Translations under genes and position numbers: made by a program | The notes under the pieces: model-generated | What the model was told of the DNA's origin: nothing | Databases searched by the model: none | What the model saw: only the letters and a program-made list of their open reading frames with translations | From: Collinsella sp944321445 | Lineage (GTDB): Bacteria; Actinomycetota; Coriobacteriia; Coriobacteriales; Coriobacteriaceae | DNA length: 64,000 nt | Strand: one strand, 5' to 3' | Assembly (NCBI RefSeq): GCF_030371825.1 | Contig: NZ_JAUDDM010000003.1 | Shown: piece by piece, positions 1 to 7,993 of the stretch | Position numbering within the stretch: position 1 is the first letter of the stretch | How the letters are laid out: every line of letters starts with the position of its first letter

Positions 1-437
1 GCCGGGCCGTCGTCCTCCTTGCCGCCGACCTTGCCGAGCTCGGCCTCCACCGGCACACCCATAGCGGCACCGGCGCGCGCCACGCTCGCGGTGAGCGCGA
101 TGTTGTCCTCGAAGCTCTCATGCGAGCCGTCGATCATGACGGAGGTGTAGCCGGTGCGGAGCGCCTGCATGCAGCGATCGTAGCCGTCGCCGTGGTCGAG
201 GTGCAGGGCGACCGGCACGCTCGCGCGCTCGGCAGCGGCCTTCACCATGCCGTAGAAGTAATCGAGACCGGCGAACTTCACCGTACCGGGCGTGGTCTGC
301 ATGATCACCGGGGACTTGGTCTCCTCGGCGGCAGCCAGCACGGCCATGACGAACTCGAGGTTCTCGACGTTGAAGGCACCCACGGCGTAGTGGTTCTTCT
401 GCGCGTCGAGCAGCATCTCCTTGGTGGTTACAAGCAT
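1..437 (-). CDS. Class II tagatose/fructose-bisphosphate aldolase (partial, C-terminus outside window)
   Basis: The visible 145 residues are the N-terminal half of a zinc-dependent class II aldolase, which splits tagatose-1,6- or fructose-1,6-bisphosphate into DHAP and glyceraldehyde-3-P in the cytoplasm. The start is ATG at 437 with AGGAGG about 11 nt upstream. The family motif HLDHGDGYD (residues 79-87) carries the catalytic Asp81 and zinc ligand His82, followed by MIDGSH (101-106) and EAELGKVGG (131-139). The sequence resembles the GatY/KbaY/FbaA group. With a PfkB kinase, AgaS, NagA and a mannose-type PTS within 15 kb, the tagatose-bisphosphate (GalNAc) role is the likelier reading. Substrate cannot be settled from the N-terminus. 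The gene runs off the left edge. Confidence 0.9.
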   Translation of the reverse strand, partial: MLVTTKEMLLDAQKNHYAVGAFNVENLEFVMAVLAAAEETKSPVIMQTTPGTVKFAGLDYFYGMVKAAAERASVPVALHLDHGDGYDRCMQALRTGYTSVMIDGSHESFEDNIALTASVARAGAAMGVPVEAELGKVGGKEDDGP

Positions 438-845
438 GATGGGGCTCCCTCCTGCCGTCGCGCGCAGGCGCGATGCGGCACGCATATCGCCGCAAACCCT
501 GTGATGCGGCGGCTGTTGGCCCTATTGTAGGATATGGGGCAAACGCATAGGCTGAACAGGATAAACGGCGCGTTTCCGCGGAGGAAAGCAAAAGAAAGGG
601 AGGACGGGGACGCCCTTGAGAGCGACCGCGCGCGATCGGTGCCGATTCTTGCACACCTCCGCATCGGATTTGCCCGCTGCCGCATGCGCGCTTCGTGCCG
701 CCGGCGGCTGCTCTTGCGAAAGGAAAGCACACACAAGTCATTTACTTTGCAGAAAAGCAATTAAAGGAAAACTGTTCATCATAGAGTCTTCATATATCCC
801 ATGTGAATTGCCGTACAGCGCAAGCAGGAGCCATGTCATTCACCC
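438..845. other. Intergenic region upstream of the aldolase
   Basis: No convincing gene is present. On the minus strand a -10-like TACAAT (524-529) lies about 90 bp upstream of the aldolase start, with no good -35. The stretch around 730-830 is markedly A+T-richer than its surroundings and could hold upstream promoter elements. Reading frames here look like compositional shadows. Confidence 0.4.
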
Positions 846-976
846 GTTGTGTGCGTTTTCAGCCAATCGGGCCCTGTTGTGAGCGGTTTGGGCCAACGAA
901 TCTACCGGATTCGACCGATTATATTGGCCAAAAGCGCACACAACAGCCGGCGATTGGTCGAAAGCGCACACAACAG
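846..976. repeat. Nested inverted-repeat element, copy 1
   Basis: Four related units of about 23-26 bp are arranged A-B-loop-B'-A'. They lie at 846-871 (GTGTGCGTTTTCAGCCAATC), 875-898 (TGTTGTGAGCGGTTTGGGCC), 924-946 (TTGGCCAAAAGCGCACACAA) and 951-976 (GATTGGTCGAAAGCGCACAC). The last two are near reverse complements of the first two. The central loop is about 25 bp. The same layout and size recur at 28634-28766, and a single-hairpin version is at 56282-56324. The element sits about 50 bp past the stop of the leftward gene ending at 1028. Confidence 0.85.
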
Positions 977-1027
977 CTGCGGCATCGAGCGCACAGGTCT
1001 GCCCCCCCTTCGTAGCGCATGGCAACC

Positions 1028-1294
1028 TCACTTGATGTAGGAATCGATGGTGCGCTTCTGCTCGTCGCTCGCGCGGTAGTAGATGCGCACGTTTCCCTGC
1101 GGGTCCAAGTCGAAGCGCGACTCGCCGATGAGGCAGTTCTTCTCGGCGGTCATGAGCGCCTCGAACATCTGGGGACGACTGAAGGCGCGGTGATGGGCGT
1201 ACTCGGGCTCGAGGGCCGCCATCACATCGTCGACCGAAGCCTCGTCGACCGTCGTGAAATACTTCAGCAGCGCGTAGTTAAGCGGGCGTTTCAT
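1028..1294 (-). CDS. Small conserved-looking protein coupled to a DMT transporter
   Basis: This 88-residue soluble protein begins MKRPLNYALLKYFTTVDEAS and ends EQKRTIDSYIK. It is charged, mostly helical in appearance, and has no signal peptide or membrane segment. Its middle (a possible helix-turn-helix followed by basic/aromatic strands) is compatible with a small winged-helix fold, but I recognise no family. Its ATG at 1294 overlaps the stop of the upstream transporter by four bases (ATGA), which argues for translational coupling and a shared role. A transporter-specific regulator or accessory subunit is possible; nothing here proves it. Confidence 0.7.
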   Translation of the reverse strand: MKRPLNYALLKYFTTVDEASVDDVMAALEPEYAHHRAFSRPQMFEALMTAEKNCLIGESRFDLDPQGNVRIYYRASDEQKRTIDSYIK

Positions 1295-2391
1295 GCTGCG
1301 TTCTCCTTTTTGAACAGGGCAAACGGGTTGACGGCGATCACGGTCACGCCGGCGACCATAATCAGCGCGGCGAGCCAGGCCACGGTGGGCAGCGCGTAGC
1401 CGTCGAAGCCCATCACCAGGCCGACGATGATCCAGGTGAACAGCGGGACGAAGAAGGCGTACGTGCCGTTGCAGGCCATGCCGAGCGCTGTGCCGCACAT
1501 GCTGTTGCCGCGATACCAGTTTTGGAAGGACAGGTAGGCGAACAGGCCGCTCAGCACGAAGAAGATGACGGAGGGAGCGTCGGTCACGGCCTCGGCGACG
1601 AAAGCGTAGGTCTCGGCGATGCCGCCACCGCTCACGAGCGAGAGTATGGGCAGGATGCACAGCAGGTTGACGATGCCCGAGGTGACCTGGCGGATGGTGA
1701 TGCCGATCTGGCAGTCGATCATCGACGTGCCGTAGCCCGCGACGCACCCTTCGATGCCCCAGCTGAGCGCGCTGACGAGCGCCAGGCAGATGCCGGGAAG
1801 CACGCCTGAGCCCATGTCGCCGGTAAGGCCGGTGAAGCCGATGAGGCAGCTGCCGAACATGCAGACGAGGATGCCCAGGATGACGTTGGGGCCCATCTTC
1901 TGCTTATAGAGGATGCTCGAGATGATGGAGCCGATTGCCGGGCAGAGTGCCGCAATGGGGGTCACGATGGTGCCCGCCATGCTGAGCGCGATGATGTAGG
2001 ACGCGCTGCCGATGGGACCGCCGATGATGGCAGAGGCGATCATGATGCGACCGGGCTTGGAGCCGAGGGTCGCGATGAAATCGACCAGCTTGCCCTGCTT
2101 GGCCGTCACCGCGAGTGCCCAGATGCCGCTGATGGCGTCGTTGATGGCACTGGCGATAGTGGGCAGGATGAAGGCAAGCAGGAAGCCGCCCGCGGGAAGC
2201 GCTGCCGCCCAATCGACCCAGACGCCTTGCGTCTGTGCTGCGACGACGAGCGACGAATACAGTCCATAGAAGATGCCGGACATGAGGGCGATGGCGATTC
2301 CCTTTTTGAAGAAGCCCTGCTCGAGCTGGTGCTTCTTGGCATATGCCAGGCTCTGGTCCGCGTTCGCGGCCACCGTGGTCGCCATGGGCAT
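1291..2391 (-). CDS. DMT-superfamily membrane transporter
   Basis: An integral membrane protein of about 366 residues with roughly ten hydrophobic helices in two similar halves, the layout of drug/metabolite transporters (EamA-like). Recognisable helices include ALMSGIFYGLYSSLVVAA near the N-terminus, VILGILVCMFGSCLIGFTGL in the middle and AALIMVAGVTVIAVNPFALF at the end. Start choice: AAAGGA lies 6 nt before the ATG at 2391; ATGs at 2406 and 2385 are alternatives. The substrate is unknown; sugar or metabolite uptake fits the carbohydrate setting. It is divergent from a DeoR regulator (start 2575) across a 180-bp A+T-rich gap, so that regulator is a plausible controller. It is coupled to the 88-aa gene downstream. 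Confidence 0.75.
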   Translation of the reverse strand: MPMATTVAANADQSLAYAKKHQLEQGFFKKGIAIALMSGIFYGLYSSLVVAAQTQGVWVDWAAALPAGGFLLAFILPTIASAINDAISGIWALAVTAKQGKLVDFIATLGSKPGRIMIASAIIGGPIGSASYIIALSMAGTIVTPIAALCPAIGSIISSILYKQKMGPNVILGILVCMFGSCLIGFTGLTGDMGSGVLPGICLALVSALSWGIEGCVAGYGTSMIDCQIGITIRQVTSGIVNLLCILPILSLVSGGGIAETYAFVAEAVTDAPSVIFFVLSGLFAYLSFQNWYRGNSMCGTALGMACNGTYAFFVPLFTWIIVGLVMGFDGYALPTVAWLAALIMVAGVTVIAVNPFALFKKENAA

Positions 2392-2537
2392 CATCCGTCC
2401 TTTCATGATTCCTGTGGTGAGAACACCTCAAAGTGTGCCGATTGACGCAGCGGAAGAGGCGAGCTCAACCAGATAATCTCAAGAAAACAAAGAAATCGAT
2501 AGTTGTTCTCTTGCGAAAAAGAAAAATGAACCAAAAT

Positions 2538-2555
2538 AGAATCTGCACAGATTCT
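2538..2555. promoter_or_regulatory. Perfect palindrome, candidate DeoR operator
   Basis: AGAATCTG-CA-CAGATTCT is an 8-bp perfect inverted repeat with a 2-bp centre, about 20 bp before the deoR-type start at 2575. It lies inside the A+T-rich divergent gap shared with the DMT transporter. Position and symmetry suit an autoregulatory operator, but the assignment is inference. Confidence 0.5.
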
Positions 2556-2574
2556 CAATCACGAGGAGACAGCT

Positions 2575-3381
2575 ATGACCCCCAGCGCCACGCATTCGTT
2601 TGCCGAGGAGCGCCGCGCCGCCATCATGGCGATGCTCGATCGTTCCGCATCCGTTCAGGTCGCCGAGCTCGCGCGCACCTTCGGGGTGTCCGCCGTCACC
2701 ATCCGCACCGACCTCGACGCGCTCGAGGCCGACGGCAAGCTGCGCCGCACGCACGGCGGAGCCGTCTCGCTGCACAAGACGCTCACCGTGTCCATCCAAG
2801 ACCGCCGCGTAAACGTCAACGTCGCTGCCAAGCAGGCCATCGCGCGCGCCGCGATCGAGCTCGTTGACGACGGCGATGCGCTGCTCGTCGATTCGGGCAC
2901 CACCGCCCTGGAGTTCGTGCGCATGCTCGGCTCGAAATCGGACATCACCGTCGTCACCGCGGACGTCACGGTGGCGAACTTCATCGACGAGAGTCTGCCT
3001 TCGGTCGATGCGATTTTGCTGGGCGGTGCGCTGCGCAAAGGCCACCGCTACCTGTACGGCTCACTCGCCCTGCGCTCGCTCGAGGTCCTGCATGCCGACA
3101 AGGCCTTCCTGTGCCCCACCGCGCTTGTGCCCGGACGCGGGTTCATGACCAACTACGAGCAGATGGCCGAGGTCAAGGCCGGTATGATGCGGGCCGCGGG
3201 CGCGTGCATCGTGCTCATGGACGCAAGCAAGGTGAACGGCAGCGGCCTCTTCCGGTTCGCCGGAATCGATGACGCAGACGTCATCGTCATGGACCGCGAC
3301 CCACAAGGGCTGGTCGCAACCGAGCTGGAAGCGCTGGAGAACGCCGCCACACGCCCGCGCCTCGTCCTTGCCCAACCATAG
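2575..3381 (+). CDS. DeoR/GlpR-family transcriptional regulator
   Basis: A 268-residue cytoplasmic DNA-binding protein, the normal DeoR-family length. The N-terminal HTH spans about residues 10-62 (RRAAIMAMLDRSASVQVAEL, then SAVTIRTDLDALEADGKLRR with the family RTHGGA hinge). The C-terminal sugar-phosphate sensor has DALLVDSGTTALEF, LLGGALRKGHRYLYG and LMDASKVNGSG. The start ATG is preceded by GAGGAG. Such proteins usually repress catabolic operons until a phosphorylated sugar binds. It is divergent from the DMT transporter with a palindrome between them. The next two rightward genes (TPM-like, PspA) follow closely and may be co-transcribed. The effector is not identifiable. Confidence 0.9.
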   Translation: MTPSATHSFAEERRAAIMAMLDRSASVQVAELARTFGVSAVTIRTDLDALEADGKLRRTHGGAVSLHKTLTVSIQDRRVNVNVAAKQAIARAAIELVDDGDALLVDSGTTALEFVRMLGSKSDITVVTADVTVANFIDESLPSVDAILLGGALRKGHRYLYGSLALRSLEVLHADKAFLCPTALVPGRGFMTNYEQMAEVKAGMMRAAGACIVLMDASKVNGSGLFRFAGIDDADVIVMDRDPQGLVATELEALENAATRPRLVLAQP

Positions 3382-3454
3382 CCGCAGGCGCGCCCGCGCT
3401 CCTCCCCCTCCGCAGCGTTCATCGTTTGGCGGCAATTTCATGGGAGGCTTCCTC

Positions 3455-4342
3455 ATGGGCAGCCTCATGAACCGCAACCGTACCGTCGTCGTAAACAACG
3501 GCGGACCCGGCCGCGGCCCCATGGGCCCGGGCGGTCCTGCGCCGCGAGCCGGTAGCGGCTGCGGCGGATGCGCGGGCATCCTCGTTGCCATCGTGGTCCT
3601 CGCGCTTCTGGGCGCGCTCGCCACGACGTTTATCCCCTCGTGCTCGACCGACTACAGCGCACAGAGCGCCTCGACCGTCATCCGAGAGGAGCTGCCGGCA
3701 GGCTCGGTGGACGAAACCGCCTACTACACGGACGCGGACGGTGACTGGATCCACAGCCCCGCAACGCTTGAGCGCGGCCTGCGCACATTCTTCGAGAAGA
3801 CCGGCGTGCAGCCCTATGTCTATATCCTCAAGAACGGCACCACGAACTCGACCTCGGCGCTCACCGAAGCGGCCGAAGAGCTGTACGACCAGCTCTTTTC
3901 TGACGAGGCCAACTTCCTGCTCGTGTTCTGCGACGACGGCGACGGGTCGTATAACTGCGGTTATGCCGCCGGATCACTCGCCACGCAGGTGATGGACAGC
4001 GAGGCCGTGGGCATCCTCTCCGAGCAGATCGAACGGGCATACAACGACTATTCGCTTTCTGAAGAGGAAATCTTCTCGCAGGCGTTCTCCGAGACCGCCG
4101 ACCTCATCATGAGCGCGGCCGATGACCAGCAGGCCTCCGAGACCACCCGCAACGTCGTCATCGGCGTCGTTGCCGTGGTCGCGGTGGGCGGCGCGGTCTA
4201 CCTCATCGCCAAGAACCGCAAGGCGAAGCAGGAGGCCGAGCGCAAGCGCACCGAGGAGATCCTCAACACGCCGCTCGAGAAGTTCGGGGACTCAGATATC
4301 GAAGACCTAGCCGATAAATACGAAGACGACGCCGACAAGTAG
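3455..4342 (+). CDS. TPM-domain-like membrane protein
   Basis: Membrane protein of about 295 residues. I start it at the ATG at 3455 because GGGAGG lies 7 nt upstream; an ATG at 3440 or TTG at 3368 would lengthen it. After a Gly/Pro-rich N-terminus comes a membrane helix (ILVAIVVLALLGALATTFIP). A soluble domain follows with YYTDADGDWIHSPATLERGL, VYILKNGT, NFLLVFCDDGDG and NCGYAAGSLA, which resembles the TPM (PF04536) fold. A second helix (NVVIGVVAVVAVGGAVYLIA) leads into a basic cytoplasmic tail. TPM-like proteins often neighbour envelope-maintenance genes, and here pspA follows by 77 bp. The family call is moderate. Confidence 0.7.
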   Translation: MGSLMNRNRTVVVNNGGPGRGPMGPGGPAPRAGSGCGGCAGILVAIVVLALLGALATTFIPSCSTDYSAQSASTVIREELPAGSVDETAYYTDADGDWIHSPATLERGLRTFFEKTGVQPYVYILKNGTTNSTSALTEAAEELYDQLFSDEANFLLVFCDDGDGSYNCGYAAGSLATQVMDSEAVGILSEQIERAYNDYSLSEEEIFSQAFSETADLIMSAADDQQASETTRNVVIGVVAVVAVGGAVYLIAKNRKAKQEAERKRTEEILNTPLEKFGDSDIEDLADKYEDDADK

Positions 4343-4419
4343 GCGCGCCTATAGCACCGCCCGCCACGGGCACACATGACCCACCCGGCGCATCCGCGCC
4401 GACGACGAAAGGAAGAGAT

Positions 4420-5100
4420 ATGGGTATCCTGGACCGCTTCACCACCATCGTGAAGGCCAACATCAACGAGCTTCTCGACCATGCCGAGGACCCGGCGAAG
4501 ATGATCGACCAGTACCTGGTCGACCTCACCGAGTCGCTCGCCGAGGTCAAGAAGGAGACCGTCGGCGTCATTGCCGAGGAGAAGCGCTGCCGCCGCCTGG
4601 TCGACGACAACGAGGCCGAGGTCACCCGCATGGAGGGGCTCGCCAAAAAGGCCCTGTCCGCTGGCAACGAGGGCGATGCCCGCACGTTCCTTGGCAAGAA
4701 GCAGCAGCTTGCGACTGCGGGCGCCGAGCTCGTGAAGGCCTATGACGCTGCACACGCCAACGCCGAGAAGATGCGCCAGATGCACGACAAGCTCGTGAGC
4801 GACATCGAGAACCTCAAGAGCCGCCGCGAGACCATCAAGGCCAAGGTCGCCGTCGCCAAGACGCAGGAGAAGGTCGCCGGCTTCACCTCTGGCTCCGACC
4901 GCGCCGAGAGCGCCATCGCCTCGTTCGACCGCATGGAGGCCAAGGCCGACCGCATGCTCGACACCGCCGATGCCATGGCCGAGCTCAACGAGAATCCGAC
5001 CGACGATATCGCCGACTTGGAGCAGAAGTACTCCTCCGTCGCCGACAGCGCCGCCGTTGACGACGAGCTCGCCCGCCTGAAGGCGGAAATGGGCCTCTAA
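4420..5100 (+). CDS. pspA: PspA/IM30 family membrane-stress protein
   Basis: A 226-residue protein that is almost entirely alpha-helical coiled coil, matching PspA/Vipp1/LiaH in length. It begins with the amphipathic anchor MGILDRFTTIVKANINELLD, followed by the family sequence HAEDPAKMIDQYLVDL (about residues 21-36). The C-terminal helices end EQKYSSVADSAAVDDELARL. These ESCRT-III-like proteins bind and protect the cytoplasmic membrane. A good ribosome site (AAAGGAAGAG) precedes the ATG. It is downstream of a TPM-like gene and upstream of a strong terminator, suggesting a DeoR-TPM-PspA transcript. Confidence 0.92.
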   Translation: MGILDRFTTIVKANINELLDHAEDPAKMIDQYLVDLTESLAEVKKETVGVIAEEKRCRRLVDDNEAEVTRMEGLAKKALSAGNEGDARTFLGKKQQLATAGAELVKAYDAAHANAEKMRQMHDKLVSDIENLKSRRETIKAKVAVAKTQEKVAGFTSGSDRAESAIASFDRMEAKADRMLDTADAMAELNENPTDDIADLEQKYSSVADSAAVDDELARLKAEMGL

Positions 5101-5127
5101 GCTCTCAACAATCCCATCCACTTGTTC

Positions 5128-5174
5128 ATGGCGCCTTGCCGGCACGCAACGCCGGCGAGGCGCCATCGTTTTGT
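5128..5174 (+). terminator. Intrinsic terminator of pspA
   Basis: The stem ATGGCGCCT..CCGGC pairs with GCCGG..AGGCGCCAT around the loop ACGCAAC, followed by a T-rich tract (CGTTTTGTT). It lies 27 bp past the pspA stop codon. Confidence 0.85.
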
Positions 5175-5217
5175 TGGGACATATCTCCGCGCAGCGGCAA
5201 CAAAACACAGGCGCAGT

Positions 5218-5385
5218 GCAGGTTTTTACGACTTGTTGACTCCTTCGTTTCAGGGTCCGAGAAAACGGCAAGACGCAGGCGGAATAAGTCGGTTGCATCT
5301 TGCGAAAACACGTCCCACGGAACCTCGAATAAAGCCACTTTTCGCAAGCCTGAGCAGACGGGATCTACAAGTCGTAAAAACCTGC
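5218..5385. repeat. MITE-like element with 18-bp terminal inverted repeats
   Basis: Perfect 18-bp terminal repeats, GCAGGTTTTTACGACTTG (5218-5235) and its reverse complement (5368-5385), enclose 132 bp without a gene. A second perfect pair is nested inside: CTTGCGAAAA (5299-5308) and TTTTCGCAAG (5339-5348). The rest of the gap to 5513 shows nothing I can support. The size and symmetry suggest a miniature non-autonomous element or a large foldback; no obvious target-site duplication flanks it. Confidence 0.7.
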
Positions 5386-5513
5386 ATCACACATGCCGTC
5401 TTTTGCCGTACACCCCACCCCAAAGTGGTAGCAATGAAAAAGGGCCGAGAAGAATCCTCCGCCCCAATGGGATTATCTGCATTTCGTGCGCTGCAAACCG
5501 CAACGCCACACGG

Positions 5514-6449
5514 CTACAGCTCGGAGATCTCCACCGCACTGTGGATCTCATCCCACTTGTCCATAACCAAATGGCCGGTCTGCGGGTCCATGGCGTTGAG
5601 CGTGCCGCAGGTGTTGCCGCAGCGCAGGACCTCCTCGTCATCCGCGCCGGCAGCGATGGCGTGCGCAAAGCCCGCGATGGTGGAGTCGCCCGAACCGGTC
5701 GCGTTTACGCACTCGATGCGGGGGGCCTTCGCGCGCAGCACGCGGCCGTCGTGGAAGGCGACCGACCCGGCAGCGCCCATGCTCACCACGACCCAGTCGA
5801 TGCCGGCAAAACGGACATCGGCGGCAAGCGCCTTGTGCAGCTCCGGCAGGTCGTCGGGGGTGAAGTTCGTGCCCAGCAGGTCGTTGATCTCGGTCAAGTT
5901 GGGCTTCACGAGGGTCGGCTTGACCTCGGCCTCGAGCGCAGCATCCAGCGCGGTGCCCGACGTATCCAGCAGCACCGGGATGCCGGCTTCCGCGGCAATC
6001 GCCACGAGGCGCGCATAGGTATTTGCAGGCACGCCCTTGGGCAGGGAGCCTGACAACGTCACGCACGCAGCATCCTTCACGAGGTCGGAGAAGTTCGCGA
6101 CGAACGCCTCGAGCTCCTCGGCGCTTACCACAGGACCGCTCTCCAGAAGCTCGGTCTGGTTGCCGTCGTGCAGAAGCGCGATGCAGGTGCGCGACTCACC
6201 CGCGATGGGCGTGAAGCGGTGCCGAATACCGTCCGCATCCATGAGGTCGCCCAAGTACGCACCGGAATGGCCGCCGAGCAGGCCGGTAGCCACCACGTCG
6301 TCGCCCAGCTGGACGAGCACGCGGCTCACGTTCAGGCCCTTGCCGCCCGCCGTCTTTGCCGGCACGACGCGGTTGACGTCATCGACCGCCAAGTGCTCGA
6401 GCGTATAGCGCGTATCGATCGAGGGATTCATCGTCACGGTGAGAATCAT
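5514..6449 (-). CDS. PfkB-family hexose-phosphate kinase (tagatose-6-P / 1-phosphofructokinase type)
   Basis: A 311-residue PfkB-fold kinase of the LacC/FruK subgroup, which phosphorylates tagatose-6-P or fructose-1-P with ATP. The N-terminal motif MILTVTMNPSIDTRYTLE is typical of the subgroup. GGKGLNVSRVLVQLG (about residues 37-51) and the C-terminal NATGSGDSTIAGFA (anion hole and catalytic Asp) are intact. The ATG at 6449 has AGGAAAGGG 6 nt upstream and is preferred over an ATG 18 nt earlier. It is divergent from galM. With the bisphosphate aldolase at the left edge and AgaS to the right, tagatose-6-P is the likelier substrate; fructose-1-P remains possible. Confidence 0.85.
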   Translation of the reverse strand: MILTVTMNPSIDTRYTLEHLAVDDVNRVVPAKTAGGKGLNVSRVLVQLGDDVVATGLLGGHSGAYLGDLMDADGIRHRFTPIAGESRTCIALLHDGNQTELLESGPVVSAEELEAFVANFSDLVKDAACVTLSGSLPKGVPANTYARLVAIAAEAGIPVLLDTSGTALDAALEAEVKPTLVKPNLTEINDLLGTNFTPDDLPELHKALAADVRFAGIDWVVVSMGAAGSVAFHDGRVLRAKAPRIECVNATGSGDSTIAGFAHAIAAGADDEEVLRCGNTCGTLNAMDPQTGHLVMDKWDEIHSAVEISEL

Positions 6450-6596
6450 GTCCGTCCCTTTCCTCATGCAGATGGGCGCGGGAGCCTCCTGCTGTCTCCC
6501 TTGGCGTCATTGTAGCCTCAAGCGGGCACGATGCCGCGCGCCGGTCGGCCAGATGCGCTCCCGCATCCGCAAGCAAACGCAAACGATGCCGCGTTC

Positions 6597-6602
6597 TATA
6601 AT
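6597..6602 (+). promoter_or_regulatory. -10 element for galM
   Basis: TATAAT lies 40 bp before the galM start, with GGAGGT as ribosome site closer to the ATG. No clear -35 hexamer is visible at the expected spacing. Confidence 0.5.
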
Positions 6603-6641
6603 TGATGCCATCGATCGCATAGTGCATCTTGGAGGTATCGC

Positions 6642-7697
6642 ATGATCACCGTCACTCCCTTTGGAACCGCCCCCGACGGCACCGAAGTCAGCCGCTTTAC
6701 CATCGAGGCGAACGGCATCACCGTGCGCGTCATGAACTTCGGCGCCACGGTGCTGGGCATCGACGTGCCCGACGCCGACGGCACCCTCGCCGACGTGGTG
6801 CTGGGCTACGATACCCTGGACGGCTACACGGCACTCAACCCCTCGTGCTACGGCGCCACCATCGCACCTTCCGCGAATCGCATTGGCGGGGCCAAGCTCA
6901 CCATCGACGGCGTCGAATGGAAGCTTTTGGCAAACGAGGGCAAGAACAACCTGCACACCGACCTTGAGCATGCGCTGCACAAGCGCGTGTGGGACGCCGA
7001 GGTCGACGAGGCGCACGATACCGTACACATGACTGCGCACCTGGCTCACGGCGAGCTGGGGCTTCCCGGCGAGCGCACGTTCATCGCTGAGTTCTCCGTC
7101 GCCGCCGACGGCACCTTCCGCATTCGCTACGTCTGCGAGTCCGACCGTCGCACCTTTGCAAACATGACGAATCACACCTACTTCAACCTCGCCGGCCACA
7201 ACGCCGGGTCTTCGCTCGATCAGGTGGTCTCGCTCAACGCTTCGCAGTTCGTGGTGCTGGACGAGCACTCCGTGTCGACCGGCGAGCTGCGCGACGTCGC
7301 CGGCACGCCGTTCGATTTCCGCACGCCTAAGCCTTTGGGCCGCGACATCGCCGCCGATGACGAGCAGATCGCCATTGCGCACGGATTCGACCACTGCTTC
7401 TGCATCGACGACTTCTGGCCCGCCGGGCACCTGCGCCCCGCCCTGCATGCCGAGGATCCGGCGAGCGGACGCGTGCTCGACATCCGCATCACCGCGCCGG
7501 GCGCTCACCTGTACACCGGCAACTTCGTGGGCGACGAGCACGCCAAGGACGACGCGACCTATCACGTGAACGACGGCTTCGCCTTCGAGCCCGAGTACTA
7601 CCCCAACACGCCCAACATCCCGAGCTTCCCGCAGTGCTTCTGCGGCCCGGATCACCCCTACGAGAGCATCATCGAGTACCGCTTCTCCACCATCTAG
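6642..7697 (+). CDS. galM: Aldose 1-epimerase (galactose mutarotase)
   Basis: A 351-residue cytoplasmic mutarotase interconverting alpha and beta anomers of galactose/glucose. Family motifs are present: YGATIAPSANRIGGAKLTIDG (the substrate-binding Asn-Arg), NEGKNNLHTD, MTNHTYFNLAGHN with the catalytic-site His, GFDHCFCIDD, and YTGNFVGDEH. The final CFCGPDHPYESIIEYRF contains the expected E-x-x-x-Y-R ending. The start is supported by TTGGAGGT. It is divergent from the PfkB kinase and separately terminated. It serves the galK/galT Leloir genes and the GH36 galactosidase found elsewhere in the window. Confidence 0.95.
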   Translation: MITVTPFGTAPDGTEVSRFTIEANGITVRVMNFGATVLGIDVPDADGTLADVVLGYDTLDGYTALNPSCYGATIAPSANRIGGAKLTIDGVEWKLLANEGKNNLHTDLEHALHKRVWDAEVDEAHDTVHMTAHLAHGELGLPGERTFIAEFSVAADGTFRIRYVCESDRRTFANMTNHTYFNLAGHNAGSSLDQVVSLNASQFVVLDEHSVSTGELRDVAGTPFDFRTPKPLGRDIAADDEQIAIAHGFDHCFCIDDFWPAGHLRPALHAEDPASGRVLDIRITAPGAHLYTGNFVGDEHAKDDATYHVNDGFAFEPEYYPNTPNIPSFPQCFCGPDHPYESIIEYRFSTI

Positions 7698-7729
7698 CGA
7701 CTCAACGCCCAATCGTTCAGCTGACGCAA

Positions 7730-7760
7730 GCGCGCCCGGGCAGATACCTCCCGGGTGCGC
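7730..7760 (+). terminator. Hairpin after galM
   Basis: GCGCGCCCGGG and CCCGGGTGCGC form an 11-bp stem (one mismatch) around a 9-nt loop, 33 bp past the galM stop. The T-tract is weak, so efficiency is uncertain. Confidence 0.55.
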
Positions 7761-7800
7761 TCCTATGAGCTTGAATAGCATTGCATGGGAAGGGAGATAC

Positions 7801-7830
7801 CACGAAGCCCGGCGGCAACCGGGCTTCGTG
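7801..7830. terminator. Perfect 12-bp hairpin between galM and nagA
   Basis: CACGAAGCCCGG and CCGGGCTTCGTG pair perfectly around CGGCAA. It lies midway between two converging genes and has no long T-run on either side. It is a candidate bidirectional terminator or mRNA 3'-end stabiliser. Confidence 0.5.
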
Positions 7831-7936
7831 AATCGATAAAACCTGCGCCGCCCGCACCCCGTTAACCAATGGACGGGCTTTGCCGGCATTCTTAATGTGC
7901 CACTGGAAACGATTCCTTATACAAACTACAGCATGC

Positions 7937-7970
7937 AAAAGGCGGCGGCTCGCCGAAGCGAGCCGCCGCC
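7937..7970 (-). terminator. Intrinsic terminator of nagA
   Basis: On the minus strand the perfect 12-bp stem GGCGGCGGCTCG/CGAGCCGCCGCC is followed by TTTT, 24 bp past the nagA stop codon. Confidence 0.85.
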
Positions 7971-7993
7971 CAATCAAGCTATCGCGCGTGCAG

